Shown: positions 56,016-64,000 of the stretch, in pieces | Position numbering within the stretch: position 1 is the stretch's first letter | Layout: every line of letters starts with the position of its first letter | Origin: Polaromonas sp. CG_9.7 | GTDB lineage: Bacteria; Pseudomonadota; Gammaproteobacteria; Burkholderiales; Burkholderiaceae_C | Length of the DNA stretch: 64,000 nt | Assembly (NCBI RefSeq): GCF_015752205.1 | Contig: NZ_JADOVG010000009.1 | Location: 62,001-126,000 of the forward strand | Direction of reading: 5' to 3' | Notes under the pieces: generated by a model | Told to the model about the DNA's origin: nothing | Databases searched by the model: none | Seen by the model: only the letters and a program-made list of their open reading frames with translations | Program-made: the position numbers and the translations under genes

Positions 56016-56477
56016 ATGACACTCAAAGAACAAATCACCGATGACATGAAAACCGCCATGCGCGCCAAGGACAGCGAACGCCTGGGCACAATCCGGCTGC
56101 TGCTGTCGGCGATCAAGCAAAAGGAAGTGGATGAGCGCGTGGTGGTCGATGACGTCATGGCCGTCGCCATCGTGGACAAGCTGATCAAGCAGCGCAAGGA
56201 CTCGATCGAGGCGTTTGAAAAAGCCCAGCGCCAGGATCTGGCCGACAAGGAAAAGGCCGAGCTGCTGGTGCTGCAGGCCTACCTGCCGGCCCGCCTGAGC
56301 GCCGAAGAAGTCACAGCCGAAGTCAAGAGCATCGTCGCAACCCTGGCCGGCGAACTGGGCCGCACCGTAGGTCCCGGCGACATGGGCAAGGTGATGGCCG
56401 CCGTGAAAACCCAACTGGCCGGCAAGGCCGACATGGGCCAAGTGTCAGCAGCGGTGAAAGCCGCGCTGGCCGGCTGA
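56016..56477 (+). CDS. GatB/YqeY domain protein
   Basis: A 153-residue helical protein of the YqeY family, related to the tail domain of amidotransferase GatB. The opening LKEQITDDMKTAMRAKDSER and LLSAIKQKEVDERV are diagnostic. A role in tRNA-dependent amidation or tRNA binding is suspected but unproven. In many proteobacteria it lies between rpsU and dnaG; here dnaG is not downstream. Confidence 0.93.
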   Translation: MTLKEQITDDMKTAMRAKDSERLGTIRLLLSAIKQKEVDERVVVDDVMAVAIVDKLIKQRKDSIEAFEKAQRQDLADKEKAELLVLQAYLPARLSAEEVTAEVKSIVATLAGELGRTVGPGDMGKVMAAVKTQLAGKADMGQVSAAVKAALAG

Positions 56478-56553
56478 CCAGACAAGACCAGCCGCATTAA
56501 AGCCACATCCCCTGACCCATCTCCACCAACAGGGGCCGCAGGACCGGCTTTGC

Positions 56554-56616
56554 CGGACTGCAGGCGCAGCGCCCCCTCGGGGGGCAGCGAACCACACGAA
56601 GTGGGGAGCGTGGGGG
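56554..56616. repeat. Compound REP-like element with three small hairpins
   Basis: CCGGC/GCCGG, GCCCCC/GGGGGC and CCAC/GTGG hairpins follow one another in 60 bases, ending GGAGCGTGGGGGC, just before the pmbA stop codon. The layout matches dispersed intergenic elements known in Comamonadaceae genomes; only one copy is in this window. It may act as a bidirectional terminator between yqeY and pmbA. Confidence 0.6.
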
Positions 56617-56620
56617 CTTA

Positions 56621-58030
56621 TCAGCTCCCCGCCACCTTCATCCGGTTGACCAGGATCGAGCCAACGCTCTTGGCACCGTAGTTGTAGACGTCGGCGCCCA
56701 CGGCCTGAATGCCCATCAGCATGTCTTTCAGGTTGCCGGCAATCGTGATTTCTTCCACCGGGAAGGCGATTTCACCGTTCTCGACCCAGAATCCCGAAGC
56801 GCCACGTGAATAGTCGCCGGTCACGTAGTTGACGCCCTGCCCCATCAGCTCGGTGACGAACAGGCCGGTGCCTAACTTGCGCAGCATGGCGTCGAGGTCG
56901 TCACCCGCCTTGGTCTTGCGGCTTGTCAGCGTCAGGTTGTGCGAGCCGCCGGCGTTGCCAGTGGTGCGCATGCCCAGCTTGCGGGCCGAGTAGGTACTGA
57001 GGAAATACCCTTCGACCCGTCCGCCGTCCACCACCTGCCGTGCGCTGGTCATGACGCCTTCGTCATCAAACGGCGCGCTGCCCTTGCCCTTGAGCTGGTG
57101 CGGGTCTTCGTGGATGTCGATGTGCTTGGGAAAAGCCATCTTGCCCAGGCTGTTCGCCAGGAAAGTGCTCTTGCGGTACAGCGCGCCCCCGCTAACGGCC
57201 TGCACAAAGCCGCCCAGCAGGCCGGCCGACAGCGGCGACTCGAACAGCACCGGGCATTCAATGGTCGGGATCTTGCGGCCTTTCAGGCGTGCCAGCGCGC
57301 GTTCGGCGGCATAGCGGCCTACCGCTTCAGGACTGGCCAGCTGGCCCGCATCGCGCATCGAGCTGTACCAGGCGTCGCGCTGCATGTGCTTGCCCTTGCC
57401 GGCAATCGGCGCCACGGAAATGCTGTGGCGCGAACTCGCATAGCCGCCGCGAAAGCCCTTGGTATGGGCGCTGAAGAAGTGGCTTTGCTGCGCGGACACG
57501 CCCGCGCCTTCGCTGTTGGTGATCAGGCGCGAAGTGGCGAAAGCGGCGGCTTCGCACTGCAAGGACAGATGGGCGGCTTCCTCGGACGTGATGACCCACG
57601 GGTGGAACAGGTCGAGCGCCGGATGTTCGCGGGCGATGTCCTGCTCGTCGGGCAGGCCCGAGGTCTCGTCTTCCGCCGTGAAGCGGGCAATGTCGTAGGC
57701 GGCGCTCACGGTTTGCTGTATCGCGGCCTTTGAAAAATCGCTGGTCGAGGCATTGCCGCGCTTCTTGCCGACATACACGGTGATGCCCAGCGACTTGTCA
57801 CGGTTGCGCTCGACCGATTCAAGCTCGCCCTTGCGCACGCTGACCGAAAGGCCGCAGCCTTCCGAGGCTTCGGCGGCTGCATCGGTGGCGCCGAGTTTTT
57901 TGGCATGGCCCAGCGCGGTATCGACCAGGTCTTCAAAAAAGTCCCGGTGGTAGCTGAAACCTGCCTCGGGTTGGCGGGTTTTGGTGCGGGAAACGCTGCG
58001 AGGTGAACGGGAGGGAGTTTTTTGGGTCAT
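56621..58030 (-). CDS. pmbA: PmbA/TldE-type metalloprotease component
   Basis: A 469-residue protein of the TldD/TldE family. PmbA (TldE) forms a heterodimer with TldD that trims unfolded peptides, including microcin B17 and CcdA. The PmbA features are NKSLGITVYVGKK-like strand near residue 75, the SAQQSHFFSAHT region and GNAGGSHNL near the C-terminus. The TldD HExxxH site is absent, as expected for PmbA. A 30-residue basic leader precedes the usual start, so the real start may be internal. Its ATG lies only 21 bases from the divergent yjgA ATG. Confidence 0.94.
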   Translation of the reverse strand: MTQKTPSRSPRSVSRTKTRQPEAGFSYHRDFFEDLVDTALGHAKKLGATDAAAEASEGCGLSVSVRKGELESVERNRDKSLGITVYVGKKRGNASTSDFSKAAIQQTVSAAYDIARFTAEDETSGLPDEQDIAREHPALDLFHPWVITSEEAAHLSLQCEAAAFATSRLITNSEGAGVSAQQSHFFSAHTKGFRGGYASSRHSISVAPIAGKGKHMQRDAWYSSMRDAGQLASPEAVGRYAAERALARLKGRKIPTIECPVLFESPLSAGLLGGFVQAVSGGALYRKSTFLANSLGKMAFPKHIDIHEDPHQLKGKGSAPFDDEGVMTSARQVVDGGRVEGYFLSTYSARKLGMRTTGNAGGSHNLTLTSRKTKAGDDLDAMLRKLGTGLFVTELMGQGVNYVTGDYSRGASGFWVENGEIAFPVEEITIAGNLKDMLMGIQAVGADVYNYGAKSVGSILVNRMKVAGS

Positions 58031-58051
58031 GTATCTATGATACTAAGCGCT

Positions 58052-58645
58052 ATGAACAACAAGACTCCCAAGGCCATCAAAGGCTACTGGTCCAACGGCC
58101 GATTCGTGAAACCCGAAGAAATTGCACTCGAAGAAGTGGGCCCGCCCAGCAAGACCCAACTGAAAGCAGAGGCGGATGAAAAGCAGGCGCTCGGTGAGGC
58201 ATTGCTGACCCTGCGCACCGACCTGATGGTGCGGCTGGACCTGCCCGACAAGCTGCTCGACGCGTTGAAGGAAGCCAAGCGCATCACCAACTTCGAGGGC
58301 CGGCGCCGCCAGATGCAGTTCATCGGCAAGCTGATGCGCACGCTCGACATGACGCCGATCCGCGCGGCGATTGACGAGCAGGCCAATGGCTCGGCCGACC
58401 TGACGCTGGCGCTGCACCTGGCCGAGCAGTGGCGCGACAAGCTGATGGAATCGGACGATGCGCTCAGCCAGTGGCTGACCGACTACCCGTCAACCGACTC
58501 GCAGCAGTTGCGCGCGCTGATCCGCCAGGCCAGAAAAGACATGGCCAAGCCCGAAACGCCGGGTGAGGCGCCGCGCCACGCCAAGTCCTACCGCGAGATT
58601 TTCCAGCTGGTCAAGCTGGCCATGGCGCAGGAAGCCAAGCCATGA
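58052..58645 (+). CDS. yjgA: YjgA/DarP ribosome-associated protein (DUF615)
   Basis: A 197-residue helical protein of the YjgA (DarP, DUF615) family, which assists late steps of 50S subunit assembly. The start KAIKGYWSNGRFVKPEE and the segment PDKLLDALKEAKRITNFEGRRRQ are typical. ATG 58052 is chosen; ATG 58037 would put the two divergent starts only six bases apart. The gene overlaps mog by four bases. Confidence 0.93.
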   Translation: MNNKTPKAIKGYWSNGRFVKPEEIALEEVGPPSKTQLKAEADEKQALGEALLTLRTDLMVRLDLPDKLLDALKEAKRITNFEGRRRQMQFIGKLMRTLDMTPIRAAIDEQANGSADLTLALHLAEQWRDKLMESDDALSQWLTDYPSTDSQQLRALIRQARKDMAKPETPGEAPRHAKSYREIFQLVKLAMAQEAKP

Positions 58646-59232
58646 GTGCGCATTTCGATGCGGTCAAGATCGGCATCGTGTCGGTCAGCGACCGGGCCTC
58701 CAGCGGCGTCTATGTGGACAAGGGCCTGCCCGCGCTGAAAGACTGGCTGACGCGCGCGCTGCGCAACCCGGTCACCTTTGAAGAGCGCCTGATTCCCGAC
58801 GAACAGGCTGGCATCAGCAGCGCGCTGATCGACCTGGTTGATGCCGGCTGCTGCCTGGTGCTGACCACCGGCGGCACCGGCCCGGCACTGCGCGACGTGA
58901 CGCCCGAGGCGACGCTGGCCGTGGCGCACCGGGTCATGCCCGGCTTTGGCGAGCAGATGCGCCAGATCAGCCTGAAATTCGTGCCGACGGCCATTTTGTC
59001 GCGCCAGGTGGCGGTGGTTCGCGGCCAGAGCCTGATCCTGAACCTGCCCGGCCAACCCAAGGCGATTGCCGAAACGCTCGAAGGCCTGAAGAACGAAACG
59101 GGCGAATCCGTCGTGCCGGGTATTTTTGCCGCCATTCCTTATTGCATCGACCTGATCGGCGGGCCTTACCTGGAAACCGACCCGGCAGTCTGCAAGGCTT
59201 TTAGGCCCAAAAACGCCATTCGCGCGGTATAA
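58642..59232 (+). CDS. mog: Molybdopterin adenylyltransferase
   Basis: A 196-residue MogA-family enzyme that adenylylates molybdopterin before molybdenum insertion. The family motif TTGGTGPALRDVTPEAT is at residues 74-90, with the N-terminal IGIVSVSDRASSGVY. It would supply cofactor to the nitrate reductase of this region, although it is not in that operon. ATG 58642 overlaps the yjgA stop (ATGA), so the two are co-translated. Confidence 0.95.
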   Translation: MSAHFDAVKIGIVSVSDRASSGVYVDKGLPALKDWLTRALRNPVTFEERLIPDEQAGISSALIDLVDAGCCLVLTTGGTGPALRDVTPEATLAVAHRVMPGFGEQMRQISLKFVPTAILSRQVAVVRGQSLILNLPGQPKAIAETLEGLKNETGESVVPGIFAAIPYCIDLIGGPYLETDPAVCKAFRPKNAIRAV

Positions 59233-59331
59233 AAGCAAACATCTCTGCATTCGCAACCCGTGCATGCAGCGGAAAAAGCCGGGCCACAGCGCCTTGGCAT
59301 TTTTGTTTGATTTTTTTACCCGAGTGACTTC

Positions 59332-59715
59332 ATGAACGCTACTTTTCGCACCAGCCTTTCCATCGTGACCCTGGCTGTGGCTTCCCTGACACTGCCTTCG
59401 CTGGCCCATGCCAAGCGCATGGGCGGCGGCATGAAATCGGCACCGCGCGCGGCAGCCCCGGCGCCTGCCAGAGCCCCTGCAGCGGCAACGCCGGCAGCAG
59501 CTGCACCAGCCCCTACAGCAGCCGCAGCACCCGCCGCGGCCCCTGTAGCAGCAGGCTCCGGCATGATGGGCACCATGGGCTCCATGGCCTTGGGTGCGGT
59601 GGTGGGGTCGATGGCCGGCAGCGCCATCGCCGGGACGATGAACCCGGAAGAAAAACAAAAAGCCGCAGCAGAAAAAGCGGCCGCAGCGGCGTCGGCCCCT
59701 GCCGCCGCCAAATAA
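59332..59715 (+). CDS. Small exported Ala/Pro-rich protein with a glycine-zipper segment
   Basis: A 127-residue protein with a signal peptide (SIVTLAVASLTLPSLAHA, cleavage near residue 27) followed by KRMGGGMKSAP, a low-complexity Ala/Pro stretch (residues 39-77) and a hydrophobic glycine-zipper-like segment (GSMALGAVVGSMAGSAIAGTM, split near GSMALGAVV and GSMAGSAIAG). The KRMGGG start resembles the N-terminal part of Tim44-domain proteins, but that domain is absent. Function unknown. Confidence 0.75.
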   Translation: MNATFRTSLSIVTLAVASLTLPSLAHAKRMGGGMKSAPRAAAPAPARAPAAATPAAAAPAPTAAAAPAAAPVAAGSGMMGTMGSMALGAVVGSMAGSAIAGTMNPEEKQKAAAEKAAAAASAPAAAK

Positions 59716-59726
59716 ATCTTTTCAGG

Positions 59727-59744
59727 GCCGGCGCCGCCGCCGGC
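59727..59744. terminator. GC-rich hairpin between convergent genes
   Basis: GCCGGCG and CGCCGGC form a 7-bp stem with loop CCGC in the 28-base gap between two convergent stop codons. It likely serves both directions; TTTT lies on the plus strand only before the hairpin. Confidence 0.55.
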
Positions 59745-60526
59745 TATTTACCGATCAGCTGGTTCAGCTTGTCGGCTTCAAAGTTTTCTTCCAGCGCGGC
59801 ATCCTTGGGAACGCAATTGCGGTGCGGCTCAGCAGCGGGCAAATTCGACAACTTTTCAATCGCCTGCCAAAGCAGCGAAATCTGGTACTCCTGGCCCGAG
59901 GCATTGTCGATCAGCCCTCGCAAGGCTTGGCTGAGCGGGTCGTCGCTCTGCGTCACGCCGTAGGCTGAAAAGCCCATCTGGCTGGCCGCCTCCTCGCGCT
60001 TGACATCAGCACCCGCCTGAATGATGCGGGCCGGGTTGCCCACGGCTGTGGCGCCGTCCGGCACGGGCTTGACCACCACGGCGTTCGAGCCGATGCGCGC
60101 GCCATCACCGACGGTGAAGCCGCCGAGCACCTGCGCGCCAGCGCCAACGACCACGTTTTTGCCTAGCGTCGGATGGCGCTTGGCGCCCTTGTACAGAGAG
60201 GTGCCGCCCAGCGTGACACCGTGGTAAATCGTGCAGCCCGATCCGATTTCAGCGGTTTCGCCAATCACCACGCCCATGCCGTGGTCGATGAACACGCAGC
60301 CGGCAATTTGCGCACCGGGATGGATCTCGATGCCGGTGAACCAGCGCGCTAGGTGCGAAATGAAGCGCCCCAGCCATTTGAAGCCATGCGTCCAGCACCA
60401 GTGCGCGCGCCGGTGCAGCACCAGCGCGTGCAGACCGGGGTAGCAGGTCAGCACCTCCCAGCGGGTTCGGGCGGCGGGGTCGCGTTCAAGGATGCACTGG
60501 ATGTCGGAGCGGAGTCTGGAAAACAT
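59744..60526 (-). CDS. cysE: Serine O-acetyltransferase
   Basis: A 260-residue enzyme that acetylates serine with acetyl-CoA, the first step of cysteine synthesis. A helical N-terminal domain is followed by left-handed beta-helix hexapeptide repeats ([43 protein letters not shown]). The catalytic His and Asp lie in [17 protein letters not shown] and IYHGVTLGG. The C-terminal tail is about 60 residues and does not end in isoleucine, unlike tails that bind CysK. It follows trmJ by ten bases. Confidence 0.96.
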   Translation of the reverse strand: MFSRLRSDIQCILERDPAARTRWEVLTCYPGLHALVLHRRAHWCWTHGFKWLGRFISHLARWFTGIEIHPGAQIAGCVFIDHGMGVVIGETAEIGSGCTIYHGVTLGGTSLYKGAKRHPTLGKNVVVGAGAQVLGGFTVGDGARIGSNAVVVKPVPDGATAVGNPARIIQAGADVKREEAASQMGFSAYGVTQSDDPLSQALRGLIDNASGQEYQISLLWQAIEKLSNLPAAEPHRNCVPKDAALEENFEADKLNQLIGK

Positions 60527-60536
60527 TGCAAGGAGT

Positions 60537-61364
60537 TTAGGGGTTGGCGGGCGTGTCCGCTGACGCCGGCGCCTTGTCCTGTGCCGGCCGGGCTTGAATG
60601 GCGGTCTGCCGCATCATCATTTTGGCCACGCCGCGCAGGATGTGGATTTCCTCAGGACTCAACTGGGCGCGGTTGAACAGCTGGTTCAGGCGCGGCATCA
60701 GTTTCTTGGGCGAAGCCGGGTCGAGAAAGCCGATGTGGACCAGCGCTTCTTCCCAGTGCCTGAGCATGCCGCCCACGGCAGCGGCATCGGCCAGCCGGAC
60801 TTCTTCAGGCGCCGCCTGAATGCCAAAGCCGCCCAGGGCCTCACGCCAGTCGTAGGCCACCAGCTGCACCGCCGCACCGAGGTTGAGCGAGCCGAATTTT
60901 GGATCGGTCGGAATGCTCAGCGCCACATGGCAGCGGTAGACGTCGTCGTTCTGCATGCCGAAACGCTCGGAGCCAAACAAAAAAGCAACCGAATCAGGCT
61001 TTTGCGCAATACGGTCGAGAACAGACAGCTCATCTTTCGATAGCACATCTGTCGCACCCAGCAGTTCGGCAAAGTGCGCGCGCGGCGCCCGGGTGGGCGG
61101 GCCGAAGTCGCGCGGCGTCATGGCCGTGGCGCACAGGTGCGCCATGCCGTCGAGCGCCTCATCGAGCGTTTCGACGATGCGCGCGTTGTTCAGCACATCG
61201 AGCGCGCCGCTGGCCCGCTGGATGGTTTCCTCGCGCCGCAGCACATTCGCCCAACGCGGCGCAACCAGCACCAGGTCGTCAAAACCCATGGTTTTCATGG
61301 CGCGGGCGGTAGCGCCCACATTGCCGGCGTGGCTGGTGTTGATCAGGATGAAGCGGGTTTTCAT
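60537..61364 (-). CDS. trmJ: tRNA/rRNA methyltransferase of the TrmJ family
   Basis: A 275-residue SPOUT-class methyltransferase; TrmJ makes the 2'-O-methyl group at position 32 of tRNA. The N-terminal SPOUT domain starts [23 protein letters not shown] and contains the S-adenosylmethionine knot near [20 protein letters not shown] and [21 protein letters not shown] basic, helical C-terminus (residues 175-275) follows. It is paired with cysE on the same strand. Confidence 0.93.
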   Translation of the reverse strand: MKTRFILINTSHAGNVGATARAMKTMGFDDLVLVAPRWANVLRREETIQRASGALDVLNNARIVETLDEALDGMAHLCATAMTPRDFGPPTRAPRAHFAELLGATDVLSKDELSVLDRIAQKPDSVAFLFGSERFGMQNDDVYRCHVALSIPTDPKFGSLNLGAAVQLVAYDWREALGGFGIQAAPEEVRLADAAAVGGMLRHWEEALVHIGFLDPASPKKLMPRLNQLFNRAQLSPEEIHILRGVAKMMMRQTAIQARPAQDKAPASADTPANP

Positions 61365-61512
61365 GGAGATAAAAAGTGGCCGGAGGGCCGCTGCAAAAAA
61401 CCCGGCGACCGTCGTGATTCCGGGCCAGGCGGGCGAAGCCGGTAAAATCCGCTATTGTCGCCTGCCACCGGTTCCCGGTTTTGCAGTTCTTGCCCGCTCT
61501 TTCTTACAATTT

Positions 61513-62502
61513 ATGTCCAGCAATCTACACCCCATGCTCAACGTGGCCGTCAAGGCTGCGCGCGCCGCCGGCGCCCTCATCAACCGCGCCGCCCTTGACG
61601 TCGAAGCGGTCCGTGTGTCGCTCAAGCAGACCAACGATTTCGTCACCGAAGTCGACAAGTCCGCCGAGGCCGCGATCATCGAAATCCTGCTGACCGCCTA
61701 CCCCGACCACGGCATCCTGGCCGAGGAATCGGGCAGCGAACATGGGGCGAAAGACTCCGAATTCGTCTGGATCATCGATCCGCTGGACGGCACCACCAAT
61801 TTCATCCACGGCTTTCCGTTCTACTGCGTCAGCATTGCGCTGTCGGTACGCGGAAAGATTGAGCAGGCGGTGGTGTACGACCCGAACCGCAACGATATTT
61901 ACAGCGCCAGCAAGGGCCGCGGCTCTTACGTCAACGACCGCCGCATTCGTGTCGGCAAGCGCACGCGCCTGCAGGAATGCCTGATCTCGACCGGCTTTCC
62001 CTACCGCCCCGGCGACAAGCTCAAGCCTTACCTGAACATGCTGGGTGAAGTCATGAGCCAATGCGCCGGTGTGCGCCGCCCGGGCGCTGCCGCGCTGGAC
62101 CTGGCGCATGTCGCGGCCGGCTACACCGACGGCTTTTTCGAGACCGGCCTGCAGCCCTGGGATGTGGCTGCGGGCTCGCTGCTGATCACCGAAGCGGGAG
62201 GACTGATCGGCAACTTCACCGGCGAGTCGGACTTCATGGACCACAGCGAATGTGTCGCCGGTAACCCGCGCATCTACGGCCAGCTGGTCGGCACGCTGGG
62301 CAAGTACAGCAAGTTTGCCGGTGCGGGCGACAAGGCAAGCGTTCGCCAGGCCCTGAGTGGCGCCGAGGACGAGACAGCGGCCAGCGGCAACGAAGAAGCC
62401 GCGCCCGTCGCCAAGCCGACGCTCAAGTCCAGGCGCGTCAAGGCCGACAGCGCCGCCGCGCCCGTTGGCAGCGCAGCCCAAGTGCCCGACGCGCCTTTCT
62501 GA
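61513..62502 (+). CDS. suhB: Inositol monophosphatase family protein SuhB
   Basis: A 329-residue member of the inositol monophosphatase family. SuhB also binds RNA polymerase and supports rRNA antitermination in Escherichia coli. Metal-site motifs are present: EESGSE near residue 74, [10 protein letters not shown] near 92 and [15 protein letters not shown] near 216. The last 60 residues are a low-complexity Ala/Lys/Glu tail beyond the normal 265-270 length. ATG 61513 (MSSNLHPML) is used; ATG 61534 is possible. The frame stays open far upstream but that part is antisense to trmJ. Confidence 0.94.
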   Translation: MSSNLHPMLNVAVKAARAAGALINRAALDVEAVRVSLKQTNDFVTEVDKSAEAAIIEILLTAYPDHGILAEESGSEHGAKDSEFVWIIDPLDGTTNFIHGFPFYCVSIALSVRGKIEQAVVYDPNRNDIYSASKGRGSYVNDRRIRVGKRTRLQECLISTGFPYRPGDKLKPYLNMLGEVMSQCAGVRRPGAAALDLAHVAAGYTDGFFETGLQPWDVAAGSLLITEAGGLIGNFTGESDFMDHSECVAGNPRIYGQLVGTLGKYSKFAGAGDKASVRQALSGAEDETAASGNEEAAPVAKPTLKSRRVKADSAAAPVGSAAQVPDAPF

Positions 62503-62507
62503 GTCCC

Positions 62508-62550
62508 TGCGCCGGCCCTGCACGCCCCGACAGCGTGCAGGGCCGGCGCA
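62508..62550 (+). terminator. 17-bp perfect hairpin after suhB
   Basis: TGCGCCGGCCCTGCACG pairs completely with the matching arm ending at 62550, around a 9-base loop, six bases past the suhB stop. No T-run follows, so it may terminate inefficiently or protect the mRNA end. Confidence 0.7.
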
Positions 62551-62587
62551 CTGAGCGGGCAGGTTTGGGTACAGTGGTGGCCACACC

Positions 62588-64000
62588 ATGAACCGCCATC
62601 CGAGTGACCCATCCCCCTTGACCGTGCTGGCAGGCCGGCTGCGCAGCAGGGCACAAGAGCTGCTGCGCGTGTCGTTGAGCCACTACGTTACCAACGGCCT
62701 GAGCGTCTCTTTCGGTCTGGTGCTGATCATGCTGGCGCTGTTCGAAACAGCCGGACTCGGGGCCGCCGCCAGCGCCGCCGTCGGCGTGCTCATCACCAGC
62801 CTGCCGGATGTTCCCTCGCCGCGACGGCGCAAGATCATGCAGGTGCTGCCTGCGCCGGTGCTCGGCACGCCGCTGTTCATGCTGGTGCAACTGACGCGCC
62901 AGGACGATTTGTTGCTGGGCTGTGTGCTGGTGGGCGGCACTTTCTTGGCCGTGATGCTGATGGCCTGGGGCAAGCGCGGCGGGCCGATCTGCTTTTCGCT
63001 GCTGTTCTCGATGCTGTTTTCCATGGCCGCGCCGCCGATGACTTCGCTCAACCAGGTGCTGGCGCATACCGGCTGGTTTGTCGCCGGCTCGGTGCTTTAT
63101 CTGCTGTGGGCGGTGCTGACCACGCACCTGCTCAACCGCCGCTACCGGTTGCAGTTGCTGGCCGAATGCCTGCACAGCTTTGCCGCCATCTTGCGCATCC
63201 AGGCGCAGCGTTTTGACGACGAGCCCAACCACCAGGCGCTGCTTGAAGCCATGCTGGCGCAGCAGGCCAATTTTGCCGACCAGCTGCAGGACACGCGCAA
63301 CGTGGTGCTGGAGTCGCCCACCACCCGTCCGCGCCAACAGGTGGCTGCCATGCTGCTAAGCCTGCTCGAAGCGCGCGACCACCAGTTGGCCTGCGACCTG
63401 GACCTGGACGTGCTGCTGGACCGGCGCGCCATCGCACCCCACCTGCCCAGACTGCAGCAGGCGCTGAACGCCACGGCCGATGAATTGCAGTCGCTGGGTA
63501 TGGCGCTGCTGCTGGGCCGGCGCCAGATGTCGATCCGGCCGATTCCCGACCTGCGGCCAAAGCTGGCCGGCACATTGCCGCCCCGCCCGACCGACAACCC
63601 GAAGCTGGCACTCGAACCGGTCCGCACCGACCCGCCCGACACCGCCGCCCTGCTGCGCAACATGGCCGACCGCATTGGCCACATCAATGACGAGGCGGTA
63701 AAGATCGCGGCGCTGGCACGCGGCGACGTGGCGCCCGAGCTGAGCCTGGTGCGCAACCAGTGGCAGCTGTTCGTGAGCACCACCAAATGGAGCGTCAAGC
63801 CGCTGCTGGGGCAATTGGGCTGGCGCGCGCCGACCTTGCGCTATGCGCTGCGCGCCACGCTGGCCGTGGCGACAGGCTATGTCGTGGCGTTGCAGCTGCC
63901 ATGGGCCACGCACGACTACTGGATCCTGATCACCATCGTCGTGGTGATGCGCGGCAACCTGGCGCAAACGGTACAGCGGCGCAATGCGCGCGTCGCCGGC
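62588..64000 (+). CDS. FUSC-family membrane protein, 3' end beyond the window
   Basis: A frame of 471 codons runs from ATG 62588 to the last base without a stop. The opening MNRHPSDPSPLTVLAGRL leads to two clusters of hydrophobic segments: four to six helices in residues 35-185, then a soluble helical stretch (190-405) and the start of a second membrane cluster (LRYALRATLAVATGYVVALQ, then HDYWILITIVVVMRGN). This is the layout of YccS/AaeB-like FUSC proteins, linked to aromatic-acid efflux. The YWILITIVVV segment is a strong FUSC mark. Substrate unknown. Confidence 0.85.
   Translation, partial: MNRHPSDPSPLTVLAGRLRSRAQELLRVSLSHYVTNGLSVSFGLVLIMLALFETAGLGAAASAAVGVLITSLPDVPSPRRRKIMQVLPAPVLGTPLFMLVQLTRQDDLLLGCVLVGGTFLAVMLMAWGKRGGPICFSLLFSMLFSMAAPPMTSLNQVLAHTGWFVAGSVLYLLWAVLTTHLLNRRYRLQLLAECLHSFAAILRIQAQRFDDEPNHQALLEAMLAQQANFADQLQDTRNVVLESPTTRPRQQVAAMLLSLLEARDHQLACDLDLDVLLDRRAIAPHLPRLQQALNATADELQSLGMALLLGRRQMSIRPIPDLRPKLAGTLPPRPTDNPKLALEPVRTDPPDTAALLRNMADRIGHINDEAVKIAALARGDVAPELSLVRNQWQLFVSTTKWSVKPLLGQLGWRAPTLRYALRATLAVATGYVVALQLPWATHDYWILITIVVVMRGNLAQTVQRRNARVAG

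Noticed and set aside
60955-61512. Upstream part of a 515-codon plus-strand frame ending in suhB
   Set aside because: The part before 61513 is antisense to trmJ and does not resemble any SuhB N-terminus; suhB has a normal start at 61513.

Overview
The window looks like chromosomal DNA of a betaproteobacterium in or near the Comamonadaceae, with Polaromonas, Rhodoferax and Variovorax relatives as the best guess. That placement is inferred from a 14-gene nuo operon with the betaproteobacterial tail nuoN-DUF2818-NUDIX-DUF1178, the order tpiA-secG-tRNA-Leu-nuoA, high GC with betaproteobacterial codon use, and GCTATT-type mini-palindromes between genes. I see no phage, insertion sequence, integron or CRISPR array.

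Layout. 1-3.6 kb: a divergent gene fragment, an ABC exporter half-transporter, a (CTGG)8 microsatellite and gdhA. 3.6-28.7 kb, all on the minus strand: DUF1178, NUDIX and DUF2818 behind the complete respiratory complex I operon (nuoA-N), then tRNA-Leu(GAG), secG, tpiA, a quinone oxidoreductase, pnp, rpsO, an aminotransferase, a Liv-type binding protein and tsaD. 28.7-34.7 kb, minus strand: a compact six-gene operon (LuxE-like, LuxC-like, ABC ATPase, permease, binding protein, SDR) that pairs fatty-acid-reductase-type enzymes with an importer and contains no luciferase. 35.0-54.2 kb: nitrate assimilation, with an ANTAR antiterminator (nasT), a nitrate ABC importer (nrtABD), a NarK-type transporter, a kinase/phosphatase fusion, then nirB-nirD-nitrate reductase-ybiB-cobA. 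A 3.7-kb block (DUF5666, DUF6502, a Gly/Ser-rich secreted protein, a CBS protein) splits this cluster. 54.3-64 kb: housekeeping genes (BaiN-like flavoprotein, rpsU, yqeY, pmbA, yjgA, mog, cysE, trmJ, suhB) and the first part of an FUSC-family membrane protein cut by the window end.

How it fits together. The nrtA and nirB operons each carry a near-consensus sigma-54 -24/-12 promoter, then a leader with one (nrtA) or two (nirB) hairpins whose six-base loops read AATGGC or AATGGT, then an intrinsic terminator. This is the layout expected for nitrogen-limitation control (sigma-54 with NtrC) plus nitrate-responsive antitermination by the NasT protein encoded next door. Nitrate enters by NrtABD or the NarK-type carrier, is reduced by the Mo-bisMGD nitrate reductase and the siroheme NirBD, with CobA supplying siroheme precursor; gdhA at the left end could assimilate ammonium.

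The least-explained parts are the LuxE/LuxC/ABC/SDR operon and the DUF6502/DUF5666/Gly-Ser block, whose divergent promoter holds two near-identical 18-bp sites spaced 62 bp apart. All family assignments come from reading motifs and order; no database search was run.
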